Origin: Eonycteris spelaea
Lineage: Eukaryota; Chordata; Mammalia; Chiroptera; Pteropodidae
Direction of reading: 5' to 3'
DNA: 64,000 bases
Assembly: GCA_003508835.1 (NCBI GenBank)
Contig: PUFA01000066.1
Span: 5,908,501 to 5,972,500, forward strand
The position numbers and the translations under genes were made by a program. The first letter of the stretch is position 1; every line of letters starts with the position of its first letter. Under the pieces are notes generated by a model. That model was not told the origin of the DNA. It ran no database searches and worked only from the letters and a program-made list of their open reading frames with translations. This document shows, one piece after another, positions 32,721 to 44,215 of the stretch.

Positions 32721-33769
32721 ACGCACGTGAAGCTGTCCGGTTAGGGGACAATTACATAAACAATGATTTTAAGGGCGTGAATTTTGTGGAGGAGGAAACG
32801 CAGCACTGTGGGTGTCCGGCCGCATCTGCAGACGTGAGCCAGACAGCGGAGTCTAGAGGGGACTGAGCGTCTCCTCTGAGCCACACAAGCTCGTCTTCTC
32901 TTTCTCTCTCTGCAGCACGCATTTTCCTCAGTCAAGCCTAGATGTCTTTTTATTCTTCCTCCTTCTGTCTGTCTTTCCCCAAAGAAAAGCATGAAAAAAT
33001 TCTGTAGACTTAGTATCTCCACTTCTAATGTTCCGCATCTCACCCCAGTCTTTTTTAGCCTCTTGTAATCTAGTTTTTTATTCCTTCCCCAACTTCTAAA
33101 AACATCTGCACCGTTTTTCACTGTTAACTTTCCCTCACCAATTCCTGAAATCAGCTCCTTTTCTGGTTTACACTACTGTTTTTCCTCTTGGTTCTTTTAA
33201 CCACACTGCCCACCTACATGCATATAAATATTATTAAGCAGAGTTTTAACAAATAGGGAGCTAATGAATATACATGGTAAAAAAAAAGTGCAACAGGGTG
33301 TTTTATGGTAGTTTTTTGAATTCCTTTGATTTTTCTAGGGCGTCTCTGAGTATTTTCTTTCCTGTTTTAAAATATAGGGCGTATTGATAGGAAATGTTTT
33401 GAATTCTTACATGTCTAATAACGTCTTGGCTTTGCTCTTACTCCTGATTGGTAATTTAATTGATTATAAATTTCCGTTATCGACTTGAGTGTTAACAGAC
33501 TTCTGAGCTCAGCGTCTTTTCCCCTCAGCACTCCAAGGCGTTGAACTCGATTCTGTCCTCACATCTCAGTTTCTGAGCGACTTGATACTCAGTCTCTTTT
33601 CGTTCCTCGGTGGGTAGAATGTCTTTTTCGTTTTTTGTTTTCTTTTGTTTTCCTTTCCTGTAAATATTTAGTTTTTTTCTTCATCATTAGCATTCTAAAT
33701 ATATTTCTTTCTACTCAGTGCTTTAAAATATACTTTCATTCTGGGGACCTAGGCTTCCCCCACTCCCCC
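32721..33769. other. Unassigned DNA
   Basis: T-rich throughout. No gene or secure repeat. Confidence 0.4.
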
Positions 33770-34120
33770 GCCCGCTGGGGGCATTATTCTACTATTCTTT
33801 GATTATTTTCTCTCCCTCATGATTTCTGTTCTCTCCTTTTTCTAACTCCTATTAGTTGAATTCTGGGCCTCTTGGATCTTTTGTTCATGTCTTGAACTTT
33901 TCTCTTTGACACGGATCTCCCCCGCCCCCTTCCTCTCTCATAAAGGAAACGTGCTCACCTTTGTCCAGCGTCCCCGGCACTAACTCTCCATAGACTCGTT
34001 TACTTCCACGTCATGTTTTTCATTTCTAAACTCTCTTTTCAAAAATGTTCTCGTTGCACCGTTTATAGTTGCCCGTTCTTTTTAAATAGACGCTGCATTT
34101 CTCCTGAGATAAGTGAATGA
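33770..34120. repeat. Possible old LINE-derived T-rich segment
   Basis: Words such as 'attctactattctttgatta', 'gttgaattctgggcctcttg', 'gatcttttgttcatgtcttg' and 'gctgcatttctcctgagata' resemble an inverted old L1/HAL1-like repeat. The match is by overall texture, so the call is tentative. Confidence 0.3.
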
Positions 34121-35084
34121 CCCCCGCTCACGGGCAGAGGTTCCTTCTTGCGTTTGTTCCCTGCACACCAGAGCCTGTCACCACCTCCCTCCCCGGCTCC
34201 AGCCGCAAGCCCGGGAGTCTTCCCCGAGGTGGGTCCTTGCTTTTCCTGAACGGAAGTTACGCTAAAGCCAAAAGCTGCTGCCCCCACCCTCCTGTCTGTG
34301 GGTGGGTCAGGTCCGCTGCCCGGATGTCGGGAATGCTGCCCCCGGCGAGGAACTGTTCCCGGTGCCGTAGGGTTACATAGCAGAAGCCTTTAATTTAATC
34401 TGCGAGTTGTGGGTCGTGTAAGGCTTCCTGGGGGAATTGTATTTAAGCCAAAGTTGGAAGAACGTGGGAGGTTTTGGAATCGATCTTCGCGATCGCCATG
34501 CTGTCACTGTCACTCTTGTGCCTGCAGTCACAGCCTGCTTGTCCGTGCGGTCGACACTGCTGGACACCAACCTCGCACTCACGGTCGCTTTTTATTGGCA
34601 GAACCCCGATATTGTTCCAAGGGGTGAATGTGCCATCTAGTAATTTGTTTTGCTTTCTATTTAACCATCTTTCAAGCAGGAGAGAGGAAGTCCTGTAACA
34701 CACTTAGTTATTGAGATGTAGGTATCAGTCCTTGGGGAAAACAGTCCTAAGAAATAAAAATCGAAAGCCTCTCTAGGAGAGAGTACTTGATTCTTTGCCT
34801 TGCTAATGCCTGGAACAAGGACGCAGTGCCTGGAGGTACAGCAGCCCTCCTGAAACCAAGAGAAAAACCACATGCCATACAGAAGTGCAGAGGGATCCTA
34901 GACTTTTAGTGGCATTCTTGAGCAAGTGCATGAGCCATGGAGGTGTTCTTCTAGAATTTCTAAGGGAGAAGAAGAAACTCCCACTAACCTAGCCTTGTTA
35001 GGTTTCCTGCCATTTCTAGTTGAACCTGCTCCTTAGCGCACGAGTTCAGGTGTTCCCTAGCTCTGCTAACACGGCTAGACCTGC
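34121..35084. other. Unassigned DNA
   Basis: GC-balanced at 34120-34380 with several CpG. No gene recognised. Confidence 0.4.
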
Positions 35085-35250
35085 GGTCCCCTGGGTGCAG
35101 TCCGCAGACTGGCGGTGTCAGCACCCCCTGCGAACCTATGGAAGTGCGGGATCTTCTGAATCCAACTCTCTGGGGACGGGTCCCAGCAACTGCAGTTTGA
35201 TAGCCTTCCAGGTGATTCCGATACACGCACTGAAGTCCGACAACCGCTGG
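35085..35250. mobile_element. MER5-type hAT-Charlie element
   Basis: 'cctgcggtcccctgggtgca', 'ggtgtcagcaccccctgcga', 'gaatccaactctctggggac', 'gggtcccagcaactgcagtt', 'ccttccaggtgattccgata' and 'cacgcactgaagtccgacaa' match the family, including terminal inverted parts. The family is near-palindromic, so strand is not stated. Confidence 0.75.
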
Positions 35251-35372
35251 AACAGAGTAAAGCTTCGATCAAGGTCTTGGATTTAGGAAGGTCCTTTCTT
35301 TGACCCTAAATAGTACATTATCAAATAAATACCCCTCAAGTGAAGTTTTATACATATCAATATCTATATCCT

Positions 35373-35445
35373 TCTCTCTCTCTCTCCATCCATCCATCCA
35401 TCCATCCATCCATCCATCAGTTATCATCTATAATCTATCTATCTA
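35373..35445. repeat. (CT)n, (CCAT)n, (ATCT)n compound microsatellite
   Basis: (CT)6, then eight CCAT units (35387-35420), then (ATCT)n. Confidence 0.9.
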
Positions 35446-35569
35446 GTTTCTTTTTTGGTTAAAAAAACCATTGTGACTCCCCATCACCTATTGCATTGAG
35501 TAAAAGCATTTGAGTCACTTATTCAAAGTTGAAAATACTGTCTTAGCCATATCTTTCATAGAAAAATTT

Positions 35570-35652
35570 CCTTCTTCCCTCCCTCCCTTCTGCTTCTCCC
35601 TCTCTCCTCCCTTCCTTCCTCCACCCTTCTCTCTCTTCCTTCTCCCTCGTCC
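35570..35652. repeat. Polypyrimidine tract
   Basis: About 80 bases of almost pure C/T on the plus strand with CCCTCCCTCCC and TCCTTCC words. Mirror-like stretches could form triplex (H-DNA) under stress. Confidence 0.8.
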
Positions 35653-36951
35653 CAATCCCATGATTCCAGTAAACATGCTAGCTTGCTGTGGACAGAGATG
35701 TCTGAAGGTCACTTTTTTGTGCACATTCCTCTACTCATTTCTGAAAACCATGGTCATCATTCATCTTGCACGTAATCGAACCATCTTCGTGAAGGCTTTA
35801 AGAGGCTCTCTTTTTCATCATATCTACCCTCATTTATACCTTTTAAATGGTGCTTTGCATTGTTTTTGTTTTATTCATGTGTAATTTATGGAACTGAAGA
35901 GTATACCTGATAATTACGTTTAAAAAGAGCATAACATGTAATTAAAATTAAACAATATAATTTTGTGTATAAATCCATTTTTGGAAAATACGTCCAAAAG
36001 TTGAAGCTAATCATTTACAATTTCTAAAACATAACGAGTGCTAAGTTGTTATTGTTATTCGTCTTTTATCATGCCATCTGGGACTCTGACACTGGAAGAA
36101 TGCAATGGGCACTTCTGCTGTCATCCAGTTATCTTAAAGATGAGAGAGAGATTCCTTTTCAAAAAGGAAGCGAACTTCACAGTTACAGCACAGTAATTAA
36201 CTTTTAAATTAGGCAAAAAGAAGATAAATATTTTTCTTTAAAGGAAGTGAAGATATAAAAATGAATATATCCATAATACTTTTTTTCTTAAAAAAAAAAA
36301 AACCTCTTAAAGGCAATCACAGAGACATGGCTATTCATTTAAAAAATAACTCCTAGTTAAAAGACTCACCTTATAAAATTAACTTCACAATTTTTACATT
36401 TCTTAAAAAATAATATGCAGTCAGATTTTTTTTTGAGGGGAGAGAAGGATATCTTTAATTATATGATAGGGTTGTCTTTTTCTTATGAGAATAATTTGAA
36501 GACTTCTCAGATAAACAGTAGCATACAGAATGTTAGGAAAGCGTACACTCAAGATATTACAAAAAAGTAGTATATTTAACACATTTTTCCACCTGTGTAA
36601 TTCATATACATAAAAATGCATGCACATAGGGCATTGGTGAGAATAAAAACTTACCCATATATTCTTAATGCCCATCAAGTCTTATGTTTTTCTCTCATTG
36701 CATTTATATACAGACATATACATCTTTTTTGTTTTTTAAATCTACTTCGTATGATATCATATTATGCATTCCTCAACCAAGTAGTTTATTTTATTTCTTA
36801 TTTCTAGTTAAAATTACTTGTTACATTATGGTCAGGAAGTTTCTATCTTTTGGTTTTCATTGGGGGTGTGTGTTTTCTTAATAAAAAAAATATTTATTAT
36901 GTTTAGTAAGTAATCTTTTTATCAACTTGAACTGTCAAAAACTGAAATAGG
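35653..36951. other. AT-rich unassigned DNA
   Basis: A12 run at about 36291. No gene or recognised repeat. Confidence 0.4.
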
Positions 36952-36984
36952 CATTCATTCATTCATGTAGTCTTTCATTCATTC
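36952..36984. repeat. (ATTC)n simple repeat
   Basis: Two ATTC blocks separated by ATGTAGTCTTTC. May be the inverted terminus of an L2 copy. Confidence 0.8.
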
Positions 36985-37338
36985 CTGAGCAATTGACAAG
37001 TGGTTCATCCCTGCTCTGTTTGTGACATTGGGGCTATTCTTTATATAAAAACTTGTGACATTTATGTGAATGACCTTTTTCCAATTTACAATTCTCTAGG
37101 TAACGTTCATTATCTGGTTGAATTCCCTCGTGTTCTATGTGTTTTAATAAGGAAGGTTAATTCACTTGAGTTATTTAATAACTATTTTGCCCTCTTTTTT
37201 TTTATCTTTGCTTTTTTTGTGGGAATGTGTGTACAATTCCTTATCAAATATTTCACCACTAAACAAATGGAGAAATAGTACTATTCATGTTAATATTGCA
37301 TATCTTTCTTTTTTTGAATCTGCCTGTTATGTTTTGCC

Positions 37339-37366
37339 TTTTTCTTTTTCTTTTTCTTTCTTTTTC
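37339..37366. repeat. (TTTTTC)n simple repeat
   Basis: Four or five units, the last one shortened. Confidence 0.85.
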
Positions 37367-37369
37367 TGC

Positions 37370-37590
37370 TCCCGAGGCAGAGACTTCATGGATCTACCAC
37401 TGAGTGAACTCTGTGACTTCGAGAAAGTTATTTTTCTTCTTTGCGAGTCTGTTCTTGCTTATGCGGTAATAAAACGGTACTTACCTTGTGTAGTTGTTAT
37501 TAATATAAAATGAGATAAAAATCTATACAGTACTTGGGACAGTGACTGCCAAGCATTGACTGTTCCCCAGATGATCGGTGTTCTTTCCTT
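37370..37590 (+). repeat. MIR SINE
   Basis: 'ggatctaccactgagtgaac', 'ctctgtgacttcgagaaagt', 'tatttttcttctttgcgagt', 'taataaaacggtacttacct', 'acagtacttgggacagtgac' and 'tgccaagcattgactgttcc'. Confidence 0.8.
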
Positions 37591-38994
37591 TCTCCTCTAC
37601 CAGGTTTTTTGTGTGTATGTGTTTCCTGGAATCAACATTTAGTTAAACTATTTTTTATTACAATCCGAGATATTTGCCTTTTAGTAAGGCTGTTTAATCT
37701 ATTTTTATATTTATTATTCATGAGATATTTTGGCTTACTTTAGCATTTTTGTCTGTACTTTTGGTGTGTAGATGTGTTTCTCTGGTTAAATGTTCTTTCT
37801 TCTACATAACGTGCCTCCCACACAAAACGTAATCCGCAATTGTGAACAGACACCTGTTTTCTTGACTTCTGCACTAATAAGGTTAAATTTGTCCCCACCC
37901 CCCCCTGACCAACATGGCTTGCTTTCCCCTGGTACCCACCACTTGGCTTTTCTCAGCTGGGCCTTTGTACGGCTTCTGCACATAGTGTCTTCAACTCAAA
38001 AGCTTCTTTCACCTGTGAGGCTACTCACAGTTCGTATCGCTCGCCTATAATCACATATTAACTTTATTTTATGGTGGTAGGTTTTATTATAGTTGCAAAC
38101 AGCTGGCTGATTCCTTTGTGGTTTCTGTTACGAAATAGGTTCTTTTTCTTTGGTTTTGGTGTTTTAATGGGAACTCGAATACGGAGGGTAGGTGGATGGG
38201 TTAGCTCTCGCTGCCACTGAGAGCTGGCAGCACAGTGTGGCATTTCTGTCAGTGCTACGGCTCGTTCTCCCTCTCCCTCTCTCCCTCTCGTCCTCCCCTA
38301 CTGACAGCGGAGCCTGCACCAGCATTGCACTTTATATTTTTTAGCTAATAAGCCATCCCGGTGGTTTACATGATCGTAAGAGGAAGCCAAGTCTTTGTGC
38401 TGTCGTCGTCCAGATTCCGCGTGGGGCACACCTCATAAAGCTGTCTGGGAGTCGATGTAGGTGTGAGTTTGGAAAGAAAACAACAACTTAGACGTCTTTA
38501 GAGTGAATTTATACTTTGGAAGGAGAATCTGCTGTATCGTGGTGGTGGGCTCTGATGCAAAGAAAGTGTACTGTACAATCAGCTGCGTGCGCCCCTCCCT
38601 CGTGCACGGCTTCGCCAGGCGCTCTTTTTAGTCTCTGCCGAGAGCCCCACTGCTCTTCTTTCCCTGTCAAATGAAAGATGGCCGTATGCTCGTGGAAAGT
38701 CTCCGAAAGGAGCTAACTTTAGGGACGCTATAGCAAGAACCCTGGGGTTCTTTTACTTTCCCGTAGAGATGGAAAAGGTCCCCCAAATAAACGAGCCTAT
38801 GTCTCTGCTTCTTCTTTGTTTTCTTTCCAAAGCAACAGTCTCATCATCACACGTGACTCCAGGTTGAGAGTCTCATGGAATGTGACTATTGTGGCGTTGC
38901 ACCCCTAACTGTTTCAGGATTACTCATCACAGACGAATCTGATGCAGGTGGTTTAGAGTCTCACTGTAGATTACACGAATGAGTGTATTTGGGG
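37591..38994. other. Unassigned DNA
   Basis: Pyrimidine-rich run at 38265-38300 and moderate CpG at 38390-38660. No gene recognised. Confidence 0.4.
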
Positions 38995-39235
38995 AGATGA
39001 AGTTGGGAGGGAATACAGCGGAGAAGCTAAGAGAATGAGCTTTGGACCAAGACTGGCGTGATTCACACCCAGTGCTGCCATTGAGAATGCCTTTCTGACC
39101 TCAGCCAAGGCATTCAGCTGCCCGAGCTCAAGTTTTCCTCGTTTGCGAAACTGCTATGATATTAACAGCAGCTATCATATATTTGTGGGGAGGACTAAAT
39201 AAAATCATGCATGTGAGTTCAGCACAGAGTTGGGG
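38995..39235 (+). repeat. MIR SINE, near full length
   Basis: 'agctaagagaatgagctttg', 'gaccaagactggcgtgattc', 'tctgacctcagccaaggcat', 'aagttttcctcgtttgcgaa', 'gtggggaggactaaataaaa' and 'catgcatgtgagttcagcac'. Confidence 0.85.
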
Positions 39236-39289
39236 AAATAGCCTCAAAACTGGCAACCAGCAGGAACCCGGGGATTTCGGTATCGCTTT

Positions 39290-39560
39290 GATGTGACGCT
39301 GGCCCTCTCCCCTCAGCCCCACGTTCGTAGTCGGGTAGGGGTCACCGCAGCTAAGAGCCCTGGCGCGGTCTCATCCGGCTTCTTGGCGTCCACTGCTCCC
39401 TTTCCGAACGCACAAGGATGGCCGCAGAGTGCTTGCTCTTCCTGTCCGTCGTGTTTCGTCTCCACGTCTGGTCCCCGTCCATGGCCACGTGCACGCTGCC
39501 TCCCCTGCTGCGGAGACTACGTGTGACCTGACCAGCAGGCAGGTTCAGGGAAGAGAAGAC
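39290..39560. other. CpG-rich segment, no repeat recognised
   Basis: About 17 CpG in 270 bases. Below the two main islands in density and with no GC box. Confidence 0.35.
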
Positions 39561-41283
39561 AAGCCATACGCTGTTTCTCTCCGCGGTTGGATGAGTGTCC
39601 TGTCCTGCCCTGGTCCCTGGATGGAGAACAGCCCAGGGAGGATATTCACAGGAACTCAAGCAGACTCTTGATGCTCAGCAAAGAGCCTGGTGTGCCCCAG
39701 ACCCGAGACTTTGCGTCCTTGAAGCAGGGCCCACTGATCTGCCAATGCTCATTTCAGGTGTATGGACGGGAAGCCACCGATGTGCACCCATGACACAAAA
39801 ATTCTTAAGTCCGGGGCGTTAATCCAGTCCTTTGTATTTTCAGCTGGAGGTCACCCCCTGAGGAAATCTGTTCTCTGCTTCCTGCACGTGCATCTCCCAC
39901 ATTCCGCGCTTGGCCATTCCCCACCTGGTGCGGGTTGCACCGCACGCTGCTCCTTCCGTGAAGGATGCTCGTGTCCTTTCTCCTTTCTGTGCTGCTCGCG
40001 TGAAGAGCAGGTCTGGTTGCCGAGGCCGCAGGGAGTGGTGTGGACGTCTCCAGTCTTAGTAACACCCTCCTCTTCATCGGACCGGATTTCAGTTGTTCTT
40101 CACTCGTCCGACTTGTGTGGTTGCAAGAGTGTAAGCATCCTGAAGTCTCACTCCTTTCTTTGGCCATTTTCCTAAATACGTTTGCCTGACTTTGCTAGCT
40201 TAATGCTTCTTTTGTTATTAACCTGATATGCTGTATCCAAAACTAATTGTTCAGCTGATCTTTTTCCTACTGAGTGTCATCATCCTCCCCTCCCTCCATT
40301 TGTGCCTCCTTCTTAATTCTCTGGCTGATTTTATCTTTCTTTTAGGGGTATCTTCTGGTTTCTATTAGGTTTTATTTTTCCATTAATCCCACCAAACGCT
40401 AGTAATAGTGCATTCATAGGTTGACTAGTGAACCCCCCAGAGAAAAGCTTGAGGGTGTGTGAAATTATGCATGTTGACAGTTGGGTGACCTGGGGCAATG
40501 GAAGAGGATGCAGATCCTCCTGATTTAGCTTGCAGGCCTTCTTTTGAGCCTTTGCTCTAAAGATACTCAAATTAGACTATGAGAATAGCAGTTTGTTATC
40601 CCTCCTTCAACCCAAATTAGACCACTTTGAAAGGACAAACAAGATACTGCTTGATTTAGTATCCTTTCTGCCATCCATTACACCATGTGAATGAGGAAAG
40701 AGTATCCTTTGAATCAAAGGAGAAAACAAGAGGCACAGTCTATTTCAGTGCTATTAAAGATTTAGGGATCCACGCAAGACCTATGTTCCCTTGTTCACAG
40801 TAAGTAAACACACTTCCTTTTCTTTTAATCTACATATGATGAACGCTTGACAATGGGGTCTTAACATTACTCATGAGGCTGGTAAAGGCAAGTCTACGAA
40901 CAAGGCAGCTCTAAGATCTGTGGAGGAGCCCACGGGCCCAGCACCTCCACCTGCATTGCCGAGAGGGTGCCAGACCCCCCTGTGCGTGCGTGAGCGGTGA
41001 CAGAGGGCGCGGGCTCCTACCAGGCAGGCGTCAGGCTCTCTTCCACAGGTCTCATCCCTGTGGTTTAATCTGTGTATGAACCCCATGGCCTTGGAACTCT
41101 GACTGCTCATGGGCACCTAGCACGCAGACATCACAGCCGGGATGAAAACAGGGCCTGCTCCTGACCCCGCATCCATGTCCTTACTTTGAACCTGGGACAT
41201 GGGTCACAAAGAGAAAGGCTCCGTCCTTTGAGCTCAGTGGGATATTCTCATGCCCTATACTTACAAATGACATTATAAAGTGA
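39561..41283. other. Unassigned DNA
   Basis: GC-balanced with scattered CpG until 40140, AT-rich after. Open frames up to 137 codons (39762-40175) have no domain features. Confidence 0.4.
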
Positions 41284-41340
41284 GCAAGGGAGAAGGGGAG
41301 TAGGGAAATGGAGGGAGAGAGAGAGAGAGAGGAGGGAAAT
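41284..41340. repeat. Purine-rich tract with (GA)n core
   Basis: AG-rich, with about ten uninterrupted GA units at 41314-41331. Confidence 0.85.
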
Positions 41341-41499
41341 GTTTTTGTTATTCAAATAATGATAACATTTTTCAGTCTTAAGAATGTAGATATCCATATG
41401 GTGGTAGTTGCTGCTTAATCCTTTTGCCCAAAAGACAAATACATAAGCATAATGTTTCTGCAACAACAAACCTATGTTGGTATTTTCCCTTTCTTCCTT

Positions 41500-41860
41500 T
41501 TAGTTATAACATTTTGTTTTAAGGCAGTAATGAATTTCTTTTTCAATTTAATTAGAAAATCTGCTTCACTTCCAAACTAACACTCAGGTAAGTGTCAAAC
41601 TTCCAATTAAACACATAAAAAAATATGTTTGGAACCTATGCTAAAAACCTGATTTGCATTAGGCTTTAATCATCATAAAAGAAAAATGTAAATATTTCCA
41701 AGTGGTCCAGCTACATAAATAACCATCTATTTCTTAAATGCTCTGTGCAGTCCTCCCTTGAGAAAACTCTATCACTTTGAGAATAATGTAACGGTAATTA
41801 ATTACCAGAAGGAGATTAATGCTGCATGCCAAGAATGGCAAAGAAGCACATGGAGGTCTT
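41500..41860. promoter_or_regulatory. Candidate regulatory segment with a homeodomain palindrome
   Basis: Repeat-free and AT-rich. Contains GGTAATTAATTACC at 41793-41806 (perfect 14-base palindrome, TAAT-NN-ATTA core), an octamer ATTTGCAT at 41652-41659, TTTAATTAG at 41548-41556, and GCTTTAATCATC. Paired-class homeodomain proteins are known to bind TAAT-N2-ATTA as dimers, and POU proteins bind the octamer. Enhancer function is inferred. Confidence 0.35.
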
Positions 41861-42091
41861 ACACTCTGTCTGCAGGTGGCTCGGAGAGGAAAATGCGAGG
41901 TGAGCCTGTTTTACTCGAATTCCAGGCTTATTTCACTAAAGGCCAGTCCTGTGTTTCTCATCCACTGTCTCAGTTAAGCCTCCCACGTCAGAGGAGCCCT
42001 TGCGAAAACCTGTTCATCAGCCCATGCGTTCCTGGTGGCGCGTCTTAGCTAAACTCTCGTTTCAGGAGATCCGTTTATGTCTCGCTGCTCC

Positions 42092-42111
42092 CGAATAATT
42101 TCGAATAATTT
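42092..42111. repeat. 10-bp tandem duplication
   Basis: Two perfect copies of a unit made of CGAATAATTT, placed directly in tandem. Confidence 0.8.
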
Positions 42112-42260
42112 CACCATGACTTGGTCATCATTGTCCTCTGCTTAAAAGCCTTATAGGCTCCCCACTGCTTTGAGAGCACATTCCAGTCTTGAAAGAGATG
42201 TTTTGAGGTTCTTCCCAGCTCTGACCACATTTGCCGCACCCCCTCCCTCCTCTCCTCCAA
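42112..42260 (+). repeat. L2 LINE internal fragment
   Basis: 'catgacttggtcatcattgt', 'cctctgcttaaaagccttat', 'aggctccccactgctttgag', 'gttcttcccagctctgacca' and 'ctcctccaaggcccgccctc' follow the L2 ORF2/3' order. Confidence 0.7.
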
Positions 42261-42844
42261 GGCCCGCCCTCCACCATAAGGTACTGTTGTTTTATAATTA
42301 ATTTTTCATGTTACAAAGGCCTGAGAAAAAATGTAAACCATTTCAGTTAGATTCACCCAAAGCTTGCAGCGCTTTTGTGTTAAATCCTATCGATTAAGCC
42401 ATGTCCGTGTTACCTGGTGGAGAGAACATGGAACTGACACCCCAAGGGTCTGTCTTATAAATTCTCAAGTTACCCGAGACTCAGTTCCGTCTCCTGTCCA
42501 TTGGGGGCCCTACCACGAACCTCAGATTGTTTATCAGGTGTTGATTGAACACCCACTGGGCAGTGCCTGCTGAGCAGCACCGGTCAGCTGCCTGCAGAGT
42601 GCGTGGCTCACAGTAGGGATGCAGTAAGCTCCAAATGGACCTGACGCTGGGTCAAGGGGACAGTTACACATCATCGAATGGAGGCTCTGAGATTCTCTCA
42701 GCAGAGCGAGGGTGTCTGCGTCTGTAGGTTAGATCATGTTTGTACGAGGAACTAGAAACAGTTTCCATGAGTGAGAAATGAAATTACAAACATTTATTCT
42801 TGTATCCTGAAGAGTTTACAGGGCGTAGGGCTCTGGGGGACTGA
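42261..42844. other. Unassigned DNA
   Basis: A weak inverted-L2-like phrase lies at 42535-42575. Nothing else recognised. Confidence 0.4.
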
Positions 42845-43130
42845 TTACTCAACACCTATGTATCGAGAGTCTTTCTGTCTATGGCGTGCTGTCCCGTGGA
42901 CGTTGGGGTAGTGGGGTGAAGACAGGCTCAGCCCCGCTCCCGTGGGGCCCGCAGTCAGCGGGCGCTCATGGGAGGGAGGGCTGGGTGCTGCCACGTGTGA
43001 GCGGCTATGATGGTGGCGGTGAGACAGGCAGAGACGGGGAGGCCAGCGCTTGTGTCCGAGGTGACACGCTTGGGGCAGCATTGGTGGCAGTGCTGGGGCA
43101 TCTCCAGCTGTCACAGCAGAGCGTTTGGGC
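42845..43130 (-). repeat. L2 LINE 3' fragment, CpG-rich
   Basis: Inverted L2 terminus: 'attactcaacacctatgtat', 'cgagagtctttctgtctatg', 'gcgtgctgtcccgtggacgt', 'tggggtagtggggtgaagac', then 'tcccgtggggcccgcagtca'. Unusually many CpGs survive. Confidence 0.65.
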
Positions 43131-43400
43131 CTCTGGAAGTCAGTCCACCTGGGTCTGACTCCGTGCTTCCCTGTTATGCGCTGTGTCGTCTCGGCTTTGT
43201 TACTGCATCTCTTTGAACTCCAGTTTCTTTACTTGAGATGTGAGAATAATGAATGATAGGAGATGTTTCCTGGGGTGGTTTGAGGATTATAAAAATAATA
43301 TAAAGCATTTGGAACAATCTAGCATATAGTGTTTAGTGACTGCTGCTGTTATTGTTTTCACTGTTATTGCTGGCATTGTTCTTACGGTTATTCTTATTGT
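43131..43400 (+). repeat. MIR SINE, near full length
   Basis: 'gtccacctgggtctgactcc', 'gcgctgtgtcgtctcggctt', 'ctttgaactccagtttcttt', 'acttgagatgtgagaataat', 'gggtggtttgaggattataa', 'agcatttggaacaatctagc' and 'atatagtgtttagtgactgc'. Confidence 0.9.
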
Positions 43401-43487
43401 TTAGGGTAGCAGTCAGCCTCCTGTCCCTCCTGTTTTCTTGCCCCTTACCCTTCCTCGTTTTTTCTTGGTTTCTTTAATCTACACCTT

Positions 43488-43660
43488 ATCTCAGAGATTT
43501 TCAGGGAAGCGTGTTAAAATGCAGATTTGGGGGCCTCACTCGGTTCAGCGGGCTCAGCAGTTTGGTCGTGGGGCCTGGGAATCTGCGTTCCTGATAGGCC
43601 CCCAGGCAGACAGCACCTTCAGAGGCTCCACGTTCCTTCAAAGCTGTGGTTGTGACACCC
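43488..43660 (+). mobile_element. MER5/MER58-type hAT-Charlie remnant
   Basis: 'cagggaagcgtgttaaaatg', 'cagatttgggggcctcactc', 'tcgtggggcctgggaatctg', 'cgttcctgataggcccccag' and 'aaagctgtggttgtgac'. Confidence 0.65.
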
Positions 43661-43689
43661 GGATTCATGGAGCCACTACTTGGCTTCCG

Positions 43690-43885
43690 CTGCTGGGCTC
43701 ACTGCTTTGCATGCGTTATTCATAGCCTTATAGAACCTCTGCGTCAGCATTATCACCCCCGTCAATGAGCACACTGAGGTGCAGGAAATTCAGATATCTA
43801 ACTCAGAGAAGGAAGCTGGAAAGTTCTATTCTAAACCCCGTCTCCTTTCCGCCGTGCTGTGCTGTGCCACTTTGTGTAAAGACCT
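43690..43885 (-). repeat. MIR SINE
   Basis: Inverted MIR: 'cactgctttgcatgcgttat', 'gcgtcagcattatcaccccc', 'gtcaatgagcacactgaggt', 'gcaggaaattcagatatcta', 'actcagagaaggaagctgga'. Confidence 0.75.
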
Positions 43886-44074
43886 GCTTGATTACTTTTA
43901 ACCCATCAATCTCCAGTGTCTGTTCATTAGCCCAAGGTCGTTTAGCTGAGCCTGAAGCTTTGGGTGGGCTAAGGCGTGGCCCAGGAGCTGGGTCCAGTTC
44001 AAGGCCAGGCTGCAGAAATATAAAGACCTCCAGGTTTTGTTTTGTTTGTTTTTTTTTGGCTGAGAAATAAAATA

Positions 44075-44215
44075 TTTTATTTTAAAATTTTTCCAGCTTT
44101 GTTGAGATGTAATTGACCTATAGCATTGTGAAGCTTAAGGAAGACAACATGTCAAATCGATACCACATATTACTCAACGACCACCGCCGTAGCATTAGCG
44201 GACAGCTGCCCGGTG
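44075..44215 (+). mobile_element. L1 3' UTR fragment
   Basis: 'ccagctttgttgagatgtaa', 'ttgacctatagcattgtgaa', 'gcttaaggaagacaacatgt', 'caaatcgataccacatatta', 'gaccaccgccgtagcattag' match a 3' UTR segment I associate with L1s of laurasiatherian mammals. It is the best clue to lineage in the window. Truncated at both ends. Confidence 0.7.

Noticed and set aside
36952..36984. Possible CRISPR-like direct repeats
   Set aside because: These are four-base ATTC microsatellite units with no spacers. Mammalian context excludes CRISPR.
39750..40175. Open frames of 120-137 codons on both strands
   Set aside because: They overlap each other, have no domain features, and lie in CpG-rich noncoding sequence.
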